Positions 33,198 through 44,960 of a stretch of 64,000 nt of DNA are shown in pieces (position 1 is the first letter of the stretch; each line of letters starts with the position of its first letter). Source of the DNA: Drechslerella dactyloides (lineage: Eukaryota; Ascomycota; Orbiliomycetes; Orbiliales; Orbiliaceae). The notes below the pieces were generated by a model. It had not been told where the DNA came from. It ran no database searches and worked only from the letters and a program-made list of their open reading frames with translations. The stretch is taken from NCBI GenBank assembly GCA_020064725.1, contig JAGTWJ010000001.1:5518001-5582000 (forward strand), given 5' to 3'. A program made the translations under genes and the position numbers.

Positions 33198-34079
33198 TCA
33201 CCAGGTTAGATCTGCAAGGAGAGACGGATCGCTGGGCGGACGAACATGATCGCCATATTTAACGTCCCTTCTAGCTGATCGTGGCAGCCTGATCGACACG
33301 CGTACCATTGAAAATGAACGATTACTGACAGATTTCCCCTCGGTGCCTCTTTTGACGACGCGCATGTGCATGTTCGCTAGGTCCCAGTTCGTATCGACGG
33401 TGAATTCAAGCGATCCTTCGAGAGGAGGCTCATATATATCCAGCCAAGGCATCTCGAACCCGCTTTCTATATTGTGTATGACCATGTCCTTTATGAATTT
33501 CTGAAAGCAGTTGATGCTAATTCCGCGTGGGACCGTGCTTTCGGCTACCTGATGACAAGACCAGGAATCGAATAGTCCAATGTAGACTTTATTCTGTTGG
33601 GCAAATTCGGGCTGGGTACGAGACCAGGGAAACTCGAAGCAGTTCTCATCCTTAAAGAAACCAGCTGCTTGCGGGTGTTGAGGCGCGTCTATCCACTTGA
33701 TTGAAACTTTCTCCCGCTCCGAGGGTTCATCGTCAGGTGGCATTATCTCGAGAGAAAATCTACTGAAAAATTTTGGCAAGGCCCTGTGGATTCCTATGGG
33801 CTCGCGCGGTGTGGACGTCGGAAAAGATTTGTGCCATGGCGCTAGGTCTGGCTGTCGGATTTCGTAACAGTGATCGACCGTTTCGAGGAGGCGGCTGACG
33901 ATGTTTTTCCAGAATTTGCACACTCGAGATAGACTTGGAAGATCTTCTATGTCTGAGTTCTCAATAATCATAACCTGCAGTTCGGCTGGGAGGTATACGC
34001 ATGTTTTGCCCCGCGAGCTGGATAGAGAAGAGAGTTTGCATGGTGTTAAGTTTGTGATTTGAGACTCGTGTTGATCCAT
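33198..34079 (-). CDS. F-box domain protein
   Basis: Single-exon gene, 293 aa. An F-box lies at about residues 27-70 (YLPAELQVMIIENSDIEDLP followed by SLSRVCKFWKNIVSRLLE), so the product probably recruits a target to an SCF ubiquitin ligase through Skp1. The rest (about 90-293) has no known repeat: it includes FEFPWSRTQPEF, FQKFIKDMVIHNIESGFEMP and NMHMRVVKRG. That last piece is faintly like AGAMVKVVKR in the paralog to the right, which hints at remote kinship between the three cluster genes; this is weak. The start ATG 34079 gives a complete F-box. An alternative GTACGC splice near 33303 would remove the C-terminal tail but leads to no conserved exon. Confidence 0.75.
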   Translation of the reverse strand: MDQHESQITNLTPCKLSSLSSSRGKTCVYLPAELQVMIIENSDIEDLPSLSRVCKFWKNIVSRLLETVDHCYEIRQPDLAPWHKSFPTSTPREPIGIHRALPKFFSRFSLEIMPPDDEPSEREKVSIKWIDAPQHPQAAGFFKDENCFEFPWSRTQPEFAQQNKVYIGLFDSWSCHQVAESTVPRGISINCFQKFIKDMVIHNIESGFEMPWLDIYEPPLEGSLEFTVDTNWDLANMHMRVVKRGTEGKSVSNRSFSMVRVSIRLPRSARRDVKYGDHVRPPSDPSLLADLTW

Positions 34080-34755
34080 GAGTTCTAGATATCAATTGCT
34101 TCGGTGGCTTGTCGTCTCATGCACTCGATGTATTGGCGATAATGCACCACAATTGAGAGAAAGGTCTATCAAATATAAGCGGGTTGAATATCGATATGTC
34201 TAGATGTCTTGCTTGGGTCGAGGCGAGGAGCTGTGAAATGACTCGGAGCCTTGAAATTAAGCCTTCAAAAGTTGCAGGCATGAGCACCAGGCTAAAATTC
34301 AGGCGCGACCTTCCTTGTGCATAATTATACACGGGTTTAATTGACGAGGTTCGGCACCACTGGAGCTATGAGCGAAAAGTTACCCTGGATTCTCCTAAAC
34401 TAAGATACCTCGTTCGTATTAATGAAATGAGCAATACTTGAGCTGTCATTCGTATAATATGTAATCGGGAAAATAAATAACCTGCCGGATTTGTCAATTT
34501 TGGCAAATTAACGAGCTGGCTCTATAAGAATTCGTCGATTTCGAGCAGACCAGGGTGTAAGCACCAATGCATCGTCTATATCCCAGTCTGTCTAGCGTCT
34601 CAACAACCGATATATCCTCTTCGGGTAGCCTGTAATACTCTAACTATCTTACTTGTCTGGCGAACAAAAGCCTCAACTATGATTTGAGTATAAATATAAA
34701 TCTCCGGGTAATACTATCATTTATATCCAGCGGCCCAAAGGGACTTACAGGAAGC
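34080..34755. other. Intergenic, upstream of F-box gene
   Basis: 676 bp, AT-rich, no ATG-initiated gene supported. It should carry the F-box promoter (near 34080) and the 3' UTR of the second paralog. Confidence 0.4.
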
Positions 34756-35740
34756 CTAAACATTGCCATTGTAATAGATGATAGCTAGGAGATACTGGTT
34801 GGCAAGTTGTCGCCCTGAAGTCGTGCTGATATCGAACTCCTTAGAACAGAAGAACCTAAGAGGTACAGTCGGCTGTTTGGGTAATCGTTTATGCGCCGAA
34901 AATAGAGCCGTCGGGATTTGCAGGCGCGAGAAATGCATGTACTGCCCATGCAACGCTACCGAGACGAGTTCGATATATCTCTCGGCAGCGTCAGGGCCCC
35001 CATTTCTTAATGGATATCTATTGAGCCTGGTGATTCCACTGACCATCCGACTGATCTCTTGTGCAATGTTGTCCTTCGGTGAAAACGGTGATCTTAGAGT
35101 CTGTAAGATGTGTTAGCTCATGATATCACCGAAGTCAAGTCTGGACTCTGACTAGGAAATAACATACCGCATGGTAGGTGCAGACAATATGTTTTTGTGT
35201 CCTCTTGACTACCTTCACCATCGCGCCAGCGTTATATGTTTTGATTGTTTCACCGCCTAAGGGCCAACAAGGAATCATTCCAGAGTGAAAATCCCTACTA
35301 AGGTTTTCTGATCGCTTTTCGAGTTCCGGGACATGGCCTTCAAGGACAAAATTAAGTATGTTGTCCGTTACTTCTTCTAGGACATCCCACTCCCCCCACG
35401 GAAAGTCGTTTGTTTCCTCTGGTGGGAACTTCTCGGATGCCCAATCTTCTGAAAGCATACCCTGTGGTCGTGTAGACATTGCCCGTTCTATCCATTCGCG
35501 GACTTCAGGTCTCTCTTCAGCTTCAGCTGCATAGCGCTCTAGGTCCGGGAGGGCAGCAGCGGCACCGGGGAAAAGTTCCGAGAGGCCTTGGCCGGTCAGG
35601 ATTTCGATAACAACTTCTCCAAATCGGAGAACCGCAATAGACGGCGGCCTTCCATATTGTGAGTTTAAATGTCGATATATCTTGTCTATTGTTAGATGTA
35701 TGAGACTACCTAAGTATGTAGGTAGCGGAGAAGGGCGCAT
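34756..35740 (-). CDS. Unknown protein, paralog of the gene at 31.2-32.2 kb
   Basis: Two exons, 35740-35168 and 35100-34756, 305 aa, joined VCTYHA|TLRSPFSP across a 67-nt GTATGT-AG intron at the same position as in its paralog. The first exon contains LSELFP, an Ala/Glu-rich helix (ERYAAEAEERPEVREW), DFPWGEWDVLEEVTDNIL, GGETIKTYNAG and MVKVVKRTQK. The second exon carries HGQYMHFSRLQIPTAL and FFCSKEFDI. No recognised domain. It extends about 25 residues further N-terminally than its paralog. Together with the F-box gene between them, the pair forms a same-strand cluster whose role I cannot assign. Confidence 0.72.
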
Positions 35741-37482
35741 ACGGGTGGTCAGGATGATTGCTGATCATATTGGGAGATGGGAAGAGGCCGGTAGGGGGGT
35801 CTGCATCAATTTAAATACCGTTGTGGAATGAGAGAGTTATGTTGTCTCGCGAAGTCGACCCGCTGTCCTTCGAGGATCGATTAAGTTTATATGGCTTTAA
35901 TGTTGTACATGTCTATAGATCTACTTAAGCGACGTCTACTTATATGAATAGGGAGTCGATTAGAGCAATATGTGAGAGCTTCCCGCGGCGAGGCTAACGC
36001 TCATAGGTAATCTCTACTACTATAGGCTCAAGTTGTAATATTCTTTTGTAAGAAGTGAAAGTCATCCTAAGATCCTGATCGCTAAAAGTAGAACCTCCAT
36101 GTCAGCTGGTCGGCTCGATGCCATATGTATGCGCATGCTGTCCCAGAGCAATATCATAAGAAAACACAGGTACATACATGTACGTAGAAGCACACCCGCT
36201 TGGTGTCAAGCCCCGATAGACCAAACCTCTCCAGTCTTTGTCTCTGTCTATATTCCTTCGTTTCTTTCATTTTTCTTTCCCTCTCGAGGCATTCGACAAG
36301 TGTATATGTCGGTCTCCAAAAAAAAACAAAAAAAAACAAAAAAAAAAAAAGGTAGCAATAAGCCAACTGATTGACCAGTATATAGGTATATAGACCGGCA
36401 GCTAATATAATAACAACATAAGACGATGACAGCAATGCCATCGGGCAGTCGACTTACAGCAACGCCATGTATCAGCTACTAGATCACGCGGTTGTTCGCA
36501 TGGAAGGAAACTGTATATTAAATCTGGATCTGCTTTACGAATCAGCACTGGAGACTTGAGACTTTAGACTTTAGCTCACGATTTTATCTTGTGTTGAAAC
36601 CCAATTTATTCAAATTTCGTGATGGTGGATGTCATACATGACCCGGCTGTATTTATGCGACGCTCTGTCCTTGACGCATCGAACATCTAATCATTATACC
36701 CATCCTGATATTCCATACTCAGACAAATGTCAACCCCTCTTGGCATGCAACCCCCTCGAGTCAATTACGGCAGACGGACATGTGCAAATTATAGTATCAA
36801 CTTTGATTTCCTGTAGCCCAGCTCCGTGATAGCAGTGAAATATCAATAGGATATACTGTGAATCGATTCTAGAATTCTTCTGGACCTTCACCGGCCTTAG
36901 GACTGGCATGGCAGTCTGGTTAATTACGGGACAACTTCTGCGCATCTTCTGCATACCCAGACTCGTTATATTCTTCTGTTGTTCTTTGTAAAATTGATTT
37001 TCTGGCTCACACTTACCCTTGTGCTCGCACGACACACGAGTGCCTATGCGGATGATCCGAGTATACTAATGTCGATGTCAGTGTTACAGAGGTAGACTTC
37101 ACTCCTACGTATGATTGATACGCAGCCAGTGTCACGTCTATATATGTTCATCATGCTACTAGTAGTAACGTTAGCATGCGTCACATTGCATCCTGGCTTA
37201 GAGGACAGCTACATATGTACTATACATCTACATGTGCATAGAGACACTATCCTATACTTATAGCCTGCAAAGCACACGAAAAACATCCCACGGCCAGATC
37301 CTACTAAAACGAGACCAAAAAAGAAACCTTGCAAAAAACGAAATAACTGCTAACATAACATCGACACATGATAAATGACAAGCGGAGAGAAACTGCAAAT
37401 CCCCAAATTACATGCGTGGTGCTGCCCTCTCCGTCCTTACACCGGAGCAGCTCTCGCACGGCGAAACCTACCAATCGACCAA
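35741..37482. other. 1.7-kb AT-rich intergenic region
   Basis: No gene supported. It includes the promoter side of the second paralog and the 3' side of the PDI-like gene. An A-rich tract at 36318-36350 is listed separately. Many short TATA-type and ACATGTA words occur without a clear pattern. Confidence 0.4.
36318..36350 (+). repeat. Poly(A)-type tract
   Basis: A9-C-A9-C-A13 on the + strand, 33 bp. Simple low-complexity DNA; a retroposed poly(A) tail was considered, but no upstream element was recognised. Confidence 0.85.
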
Positions 37483-39718
37483 TCAATCAAACTTCCCTCC
37501 GCCGCCATTCCCACCGAAGAACCCGTCCTTCTCGCCGCCAAACCAGTTCTGTCCCCACCCGCCTTCCTTCCCGGGATTCAACGCCAGCCCGGCATGGTGC
37601 GCGTACGACCTCTTCCTGCCGCCTTTCCGAATGATAAGCACAACCGCTAGGATGATAATGATCACCAACACCATCAGCACCGGGTGACTGGTCCCGGAGT
37701 CGCGTGCCGAGCGGAATGCCCGCTCGATGCGGCCAACAGTGCTCTTAGCCTTCAATTTATAGGGATTCTTGACCACATCCTTCACCACGTCGAGAATCGC
37801 CGTCCGTGATGGCAGAATCGGCTCGCCGTCCTCCCCGGCGTCCCAGTATCGCTTTTTGTCTTCTTCGTTGATTATGACGCGGTTGCCCATCGCCTTCACG
37901 TCAATGTTGTACGTCTGCTTGACCCAGCGCTCCCAGAAAATGCCGTCGACCCACGCGAAGCCGATCTCCTTCCGGCGGGGGAGGACGATTGGCATACCCT
38001 TCGCGTTGCGGAGGGCGCGTTCATCGTTGCGGTCTTCAGCCTCGTCGATCTTGTGCTGCTTGCGGTCGCGGAGTTCTTGGCGTTCTGTCTTCTCGTCCGT
38101 AGTCCGCTCGTCGACCCAGATCTTGGCGGCGGCCTTCATCTCGGCCTTTGCGGCGGCAAAGTCATCTTCCTTCGAGCTGTCAAAGATGCCCAGGACGACG
38201 GTTTTCCCGTTCATGATCTCGTGCGAGTTCGTTGCGGAGAGCTCAGGCACGAACGGCAGCCATACTGTGCGCATCCAGTCAATAATCTTGTTAGTGTCCC
38301 TGATGTCCGCAGGTGACAGCGCTGGGTAGTATGTCGGCGTGTCATCGCGCAGGACGATCAACTGTGGCCAGGCCGTGATGCGATACTTGCGCGCCAGGTG
38401 GTCCGAGTTGGTTTTGTATAGCGGAGCGTGTCCGATAAGAGGCATCGTTACGCGCGAGAGCGCCTCAAAGTCCTCCGAGACGGTTGCATGGTCGTAAAAG
38501 TAGAGGAAGATTACTTCATGTTTCTTCTGGATGACCTCAAAGTCGGCCGCGTCGCCGATCTCCCGAATACCCGAGTCGGCGGCCTTGCGTGCCCACGAGA
38601 CGAGGTCGCCAACGCCGCGGAGCCCCTTGTACTCTACCCGTTCGCCATTCTTAAAGAAGAGGATAGTCGGGTAAGCTGATACCTGGACGTCCTTGCATAG
38701 TCGGCGCTCGGCTTCGCAGTTGACCTCCCCAATGTTGAGCACGTTCTGCATTTCATAACCCAGCGTCTTCCATGACGGCGCCATAGCCTGGCAGTGGGAG
38801 CACCAGGGAGCGTAGAACTTGACGAACCATCCATCCGACGTATCCAAAACCTTATGTTGAAACTCCGTCGCGTCGAGGGGAATAGACTTGCCGCTAGGAT
38901 TCGGCTTGGGTCCCTTCTTGGCAGGCGGAGTGTCTTTCGCCGCCCCAGCTGGTGCAGCTGCATTAGGGGCAGCTGTAGGCGCCGTCTCGGTAGGCTTTTT
39001 TCTTCCAGTAGGGTGCGCCGCCTGATACTCCTTCGCAGACGGTGGTTGTGGCAGGTTGATTATCGCTGGCCGCGAGCCCGGTTTGATTTCCTCTAGATGC
39101 TTCTCCATGAATTCCGACAATGCCTCTATAGTGTTCTTCTTGCCCTTGTAGTGATCGATCTTCTTGCCGTCTTTGAACAGCCCGAACATCGGGTACGCCA
39201 TGACGCCATTGTCATTGCAAAGGTCGCCGTGTGCAGCGCAGTCGACGTTCGCAAAGTGCCAGTCGTAGGTTTCGGTAAATGAAGGAGGGGAGTTCGGGTG
39301 TGGCGAGGACGGGGATGCGGGCGAGGATTTGATGTAGAATTCGTAGAGGGCTTGCCATACGGGCGCGGCGTGAACGCAGTGCATGCAATACGGCGAGTAG
39401 TGTTTTATAAACCTGAGATTCGCGGCAATACCGTCAGCATACTAATTCCGCGATACCTTGAAGTGGATCCCGCCATCCCAGTCGCTTGCTGTGGCGTGCA
39501 TTTGTCAATTGAAGGGATAGGTCGTACCAATAGCCCTTCTTCACGGTCTCCGCGAAGTTAGCGGGCGTCAGCTCTCGCAGCTCCGGGACCGACGATGAGT
39601 CCGTCGCGTCTGTAGCATATTGCTTGTCCGGAAGGGCAGCAGGGGCCGGCGATGCCCACGCGAGCGTCCGGGGATTTAGGGATAGGAGAAGTGCAGAGCA
39701 GAGCAACGACAGTCGCAT
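37483..39718 (-). CDS. PDI-like ER membrane protein (EPS1-like)
   Basis: Protein disulfide isomerase family member of the ER. Two exons, 39718-39528 and 39412-37483, 706 aa; the splice restores GYW|FIKHYSPYCMHC. A signal peptide is visible (MRLSLLCSALLLSLNPRTLA, start chosen at ATG 39718 because upstream frame begins only with GTG). Thioredoxin domain 1 has CMHC (Cys73-Cys76) and domain 2 has CSHC (Cys268-Cys271) with FVKFYAPWCSHC and YPTILFFKNG. An Ala/Pro/Lys-rich linker lies between them. A single membrane segment (PVLMVLVIIIILAVVLIIRK, about 640-658) precedes a basic then Gly/Phe/Trp-rich cytosolic tail of about 47 residues. Length and layout resemble yeast Eps1 (about 700 aa, one C-terminal membrane segment); orthology is inferred. 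Confidence 0.9.
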
Positions 39719-42592
39719 CTTGTGCCGGACACGCACGAAGAACCCGCGCGACAAACTCACGGCGGGGGACGAGTGCGAGGAGCGATCAGCGTAGAGACGG
39801 GTGTGTATCGAGGAGTCGCGATGCTGCCAATTGAACGGAAGGATAGGGGCGATGGGAGGTTGTCGGGGGGTTGCTGATCGAGGAAATGAAGGGAAGGAAG
39901 TCGAGGTCTGGTCGGGTAGGAGGCGAGGTTTCTGGTCGATGCGCCGAATTCGATCGGTAAGCGCAGGTACACACGATCGGGCTGGTTGCTACTGCCGAGA
40001 AGCCCTGTGCACCGGGACCGAAAGAGAAGGAAGAACAGGCGATGGAAGGAGCAGAGGAAGAAAGGTATCGAAGCTGTCCACGATGCAGACCGGCGAAGCC
40101 AGGTCCGGCCATCTGCAGCGCGAGGCTAAATATCCACGTTAGTCAGCAGGAGGTGTGGCCAGCTAGCCCACTTCCAGCCCGATCAATGCACAATCCGCCC
40201 CTGCGGCTGCAAATTGGCCCAGCCAGAAATAACATACTTATGCGGACGGTCTTCGCATCTGGAGGCAGACATGTGCATGCTCGCACCTGCTCAATGCATT
40301 TCTAGCGCCGTCGCCCTGTCGCGGCGTGATTATCACGAGCGTCGATGTACAACGTCGTTATACGTATATGCTAATATACTGGAGCGCACAAGAAACCATC
40401 ACCTTGCAATTGAATTAATCTCCAAATGCAACTTCAAATTGCATGCCTCTGAAGAACAATCTGCTTCACGTTTGGGATATATCAAACCAACAGGCAGCAG
40501 CGTCCGCCGGCACTTCGGCTCGGGGAGATTATAATAGCTTTGAGCCCGGCTTCACGGCTTCCCGGCTTCCCAAGGCTAGCTATCAGACATCGCTTGCAAA
40601 CCCAAGACGCGCATAGACACAGGAGATCCGGAGACCCAGCATTGGTATATAGCATTCTAATGCAGCGTGCGTTTAAATGCATTCTCTGTCGAGTTCACCG
40701 TTCCGCTATAGACTGCATGGCCAGGAAGAATCAAAAATTATTTTTTACCTGCTACAATGTAGAAGATATTAGTCCGTCGAAGCCAGAAACCGCGAATTGT
40801 GGTGGTTACACGTACTCTTCTTGCCAGGTTGAACCTCATTCCCGAAATACCACGCAGCAACGCGGGTTCATCGATCTTAAAATCTTAATATTATGATAGC
40901 GCTTCAAGGAGACAGACAATCGCGGGTTCACCTGTTACGATATCCTTGATCCATTGCAATTTCAAGCCAGGCATTGCAAAGTGCCACTTTGCACGGAGTC
41001 TTCAAGATCGCAATACATAGACTGTGCGCGCTTAGGAGTGGCCTGGTATATATATGCTATTGCCCGTATGACACTGATCAATACTGAGATATGCTGAAAA
41101 CAAATAATTATTCTAACCCTATTCTAGTGACAGTATGAACGATATACGTTCGGGGTCCATCGAGGGTCTCTCGCCGTCCTCATTATACTTGGGGTGCCGC
41201 AATCTATCGACGGCGCCAACTCTCTGCTAGATCAAACTCTCGAACAAGCGACAGATTTATCTCCAGCTACACTCTCAGCTGTTTTGAACTTGTCAGCTGC
41301 GAGTTAGATGTGCATATAACATCACCGCTCGAATTTTTACAACAAATCGGCCTTACTTGTTGAAACTCGATATTCATCCAAGGCCTTGACCTGCTTACTC
41401 GAGGTTAATGTTATAACACATCGAAGGGGCGAGCTGCGGGAGCTTTCTGTGGATCGAGAATATAATCTTCATGAAATCGCACAGACGGATTCCCCGTTAA
41501 TATGCAATGGTTGATTATATCCGGAAGGCTGATGGAAGTGAGTGTCAACGATACCGGTATACCTCGCTGCATACCTGGCTATAGATCTGCATTCTCCCCC
41601 TCTCGTTCAGGAATTTGCTGGATTAACAGCATTCTTCGAAATGATATCCCAACTCCCGATTTGACGAAACGTAATCCAAGAATCTCGATCCTGCCAGGCT
41701 GCTAACGTTATGGGCCGATGCTACCGATCTAGTTGTTATGATTGTGTCAATAAAGGCATACGTGATGTGGTATACCCACTCATGGACAAGATGATTACCC
41801 TTGCGTATTTTCTCGGTCTCGGGAACTGTGCCTCTTGTATTTTTCGTGGTTGAATATCTCCGGGCATATTTTCTAATCGCGGATTCGATTGTTTGCAACT
41901 TTTGCTACCAGGCAGCTTTTTACAAAATGGACAAAATTCAAAAGAGAGCATTCTAGTTCTGTCAAGGTCAAATGCTTTGAATTATATACCGAAGGTACTA
42001 GATAAACTGCAAAATGGCACCTAACAAAGATTGCATCCACTTCATTGAAAATTTGTCGAGTAGCCTGAGGGCGGAAGATTTTAGGTTTCTATTGGAAGAC
42101 TTCCTAGCTTTGCGCGCTATTAATATATTATCTTGAAGTTTAGAGTAGTTAATTCAACAACTGAATTCATGAATTCTATGGATCGTCTCCTATACAAGCT
42201 AGCCACTTGCCGTCACACCACGCCGCTTTTGAGTCCAGTGAAAGCAACTGGGCTGGGTGAATCATAAATCAAGTCACATAATCCAGCCGCACCGAAAATG
42301 CCAAGGGATCCCGATGGATCACGGGTGAGTTACGGTGGCGTCTAAATATCCTGAGTTGGCGCTTCCTTTCAGCCGCACCCATTTTCGTTTACGAGACAAA
42401 ACCGCACCTCGCGAGCTTTGGAAATTAATTGTGACACAAGGCGATGGCAAGGCAAGAACACACCTCAAAGACAGGTCCAGAAGCTATGTACCGTGGCATC
42501 CGATGCGGTTCCAACCTCTCTATCGATAGCATTTCTTGTGTTACTGCCATAGGACTGGGCCAAGCTGTTGGCCAAGTTATCAAAATTCCAAA
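39719..42592. other. 2.9-kb intergenic region
   Basis: It contains divergent promoters of the PDI-like gene (near 39719) and the membrane-protein gene (near 42592), but 2.9 kb is long for that. No gene supported between. A perfect 7-bp inverted repeat (GCAAAGT, 3-bp gap) is at 40976-40992. CGCGGGTTCA occurs twice 60 bp apart (40861 and 40921). Frames at 40540-40896 and 41623-41898 begin without a convincing ATG and show no family. Confidence 0.4.
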
Positions 42593-44251
42593 ATGAAGGC
42601 TCCCAAGTATCCCTTGATCAGGCCAATCCTTGCGACAGTCCTCTCCTTAGCTGTTACCGCGATAATCGCTGTGCTTCCGTTCCAAACCTGGCAACTGACG
42701 GAATTCGGCGTCTATAACTCCTACCAACACACTGTATACGCAACGGTCTCGACCATCATATCCACATTATGCACGCTGTTCATCACTACCCAGATCCGCT
42801 TCCTTTGGATAGAACATGTCGACGTCCTATTAACTGCCAACTTGGATAATGCAAAGACGCTGGATCGTACCTGGAGAACTGCTCTAGGGATATCAAGCAT
42901 CTCAGACATGCTTCACAATCTCCATGTCCAACTTACTTTTCTACTGGCGGGGCTGATCACCACTGCTCTGGTAGCCAGCTTTACCCCAACGACATTCCAG
43001 GTCACAAAATCAACCAAATTAGATATTCCGGATGGCAATCCGTACAACTGCGCCAGCGAAAATGCCACACTGAGCTACTATACCTGGAACTCGTCCACCA
43101 CATCTACTGGAACATTTGGCTGCGGCGTCAACCTCAACGGGTGCCCGACACGTTTCGCGCTGACGCTACTAGGGAATATAAATACAAACGTCGTGACAGA
43201 GTACGCGTACGATGATTCCGGCGTAGCTATCAGCGGCTCGGCTGCCGGAGCCCCACTAGGCATATATTCCTCAGCTCAGTATGAAATTGGGCAGGCGTTT
43301 GGTAGACTTACCGGCACTTTTGGGTCAGGTTTGATGGACTTGACAGCCTGCGTTCCGGTCATGGTCTCGACGCCGTTCCAGTGCAGGGTCGGCGGCACGA
43401 TAACTACCTTTAGGGACTCTAAAACTGGACTTCCAGGTGCAACAGCCACGTCTGATAATGGATTATGTGTCTCCACGCAATTATTTCAAGATACACAGTC
43501 TGGTTCCTGGCAATCTTCTGGATTCTGCGCCCATGGACAGATCGGCCAGGGCACGATCGTTTTGGGGTCGACGGGCGGGTTGACACACTTCCTCGGAGCC
43601 GGTCTCGGCCTGGAAGTCCCCCACAGCATCAACGATACCTTTGTTGTAACATGCGACGTAGACGCTCGGCAATCCTTTGCATACCGCAGCGTGACTTTAT
43701 CTCTCCAAAACTACTTTTCGATAGGTACGGCCCAGTTGAAACTGTACGGGAGGAGTTTGTCCGGTAGCGTAGGCGCCTGCACTCCAGAGTACAGGACTAT
43801 ATCGGACACATTATTCGCAATGACCGCAGGCGCAAACTGGCAAGTGCTAGATCAGAACCGGGGCAACGACGGACTTTTGCAGGGACTGGCGGATAAAGTG
43901 TCCATCTTTGCTCCATGGAGAACAGATGAGGCTGCAGAAACACCAAGGCAGCCTCCATGGGTGTTCCCTAACTCAAGGAACGCTCTAGAAGACGTGTTGG
44001 GTCTGACGTCGGCAATCGTCGTCAGTCGGATCAATTCTACAACTGTCCAGACGACGGCAACCTATCATCTGATAGCTACGCGAATAGGGAGCGGGCACGC
44101 TTACTCGCTAGCTTACTGCATACCACCCCTTGCAGCCGCCATAATATTAACGACCATGTTGATAAGAAACAGACGGGAGCCGGCGCCTTCGTACCACACT
44201 TCCACCATACTGAGTCTACTTCCGGGAAGGAGCCGGTATTCCTACGCCTAG
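42593..44251 (+). CDS. Orphan multi-pass membrane protein
   Basis: Single-exon gene, 552 aa, unknown family. Start is ATG 42593 (MKAPKYPLI); the open frame upstream begins with TTG. Three hydrophobic segments lie in the first 145 residues (PILATVLSLAVTAIIAVLPF, TVSTIISTLCTLFITT, LTFLLAGLITTALVASF) and one near the C-terminus (AYCIPPLAAAIILTTMLI). Between them is a roughly 340-residue domain rich in Ser, Thr, Gly and spaced Cys with several N-glycosylation sequons (NAT, NSS, NDT, NST), so it is probably extracellular or lumenal. The cytosolic tail is short and basic. Similar layouts are common among uncharacterised mould plasma-membrane proteins. Function cannot be assigned. Confidence 0.8.
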   Translation: MKAPKYPLIRPILATVLSLAVTAIIAVLPFQTWQLTEFGVYNSYQHTVYATVSTIISTLCTLFITTQIRFLWIEHVDVLLTANLDNAKTLDRTWRTALGISSISDMLHNLHVQLTFLLAGLITTALVASFTPTTFQVTKSTKLDIPDGNPYNCASENATLSYYTWNSSTTSTGTFGCGVNLNGCPTRFALTLLGNINTNVVTEYAYDDSGVAISGSAAGAPLGIYSSAQYEIGQAFGRLTGTFGSGLMDLTACVPVMVSTPFQCRVGGTITTFRDSKTGLPGATATSDNGLCVSTQLFQDTQSGSWQSSGFCAHGQIGQGTIVLGSTGGLTHFLGAGLGLEVPHSINDTFVVTCDVDARQSFAYRSVTLSLQNYFSIGTAQLKLYGRSLSGSVGACTPEYRTISDTLFAMTAGANWQVLDQNRGNDGLLQGLADKVSIFAPWRTDEAAETPRQPPWVFPNSRNALEDVLGLTSAIVVSRINSTTVQTTATYHLIATRIGSGHAYSLAYCIPPLAAAIILTTMLIRNRREPAPSYHTSTILSLLPGRSRYSYA

Positions 44252-44960
44252 AATGTCGACTTCTGCATGTTTTCCAGTTTATTTTTTTTCTGGCATTGAT
44301 ACTTCATTAACAGCATGAAATAGCTGAGATCGAAGTCACCATTTCCTTTGAAATCGCAGTCCGAGATCTGTAATAGTGTAGCTTATTCGCCCTTAGACAT
44401 TGTGGTCCTGGGAGTAAGCAAAATTTCTAGACCACGATAAGTATCAACCCTGGTATTCTTTTATGGCTGCGACTTCTCTCTGGTGCGGATCTGTTTGATT
44501 ATACTTCATGAATTCATAGTTAGGAGAAGTTGCTAGTATTTCTCATACTCATAATATATTGCCCTTGCGAGCTACTACGCACCCTGATATATTCGCAAAA
44601 ATCAGAACCGCAATATTTCCAAGCAATACGATAACTGAGGAATACTGATAACCTGCAGCTATCTGTTCGTTTCCAAGACTTGCCCATGGAGCTGCCGGGA
44701 TGAATCCCTGACGGACGAGGTGGAGCCACTCTCATGGAGGCTGATGGAGCATTTGATGATGAGGCGCGTTGCGTGTTGCAAGATCAGATCTTGATATCAC
44801 TTCGAGTTCCGAGCTTGGTCTATGTAGCGGCGGAACAGATGAAATGATTATATCTACAAACGGCCTGTATGCCCCGCTACATCCCGAGCATATGTACAGG
44901 ACCACTCAGACCTACCGTGACAAAAAGTGTACAAAGTATCGACAAAATGCATCATGCCGC
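44252..44960. other. Intergenic, convergent 3' region
   Basis: 709 bp between two convergent stop codons (membrane protein and complex I subunit). No gene supported; contains their 3' UTRs. Confidence 0.5.

Noticed and set aside
32942..33262. + strand frame overlapping the F-box gene end
   Set aside because: Antisense shadow with no family features; it overlaps the better supported F-box gene.
36318..36350. Retroposon poly(A) tail
   Set aside because: No reverse-transcriptase remnant, SINE-like body or target duplication could be seen upstream.
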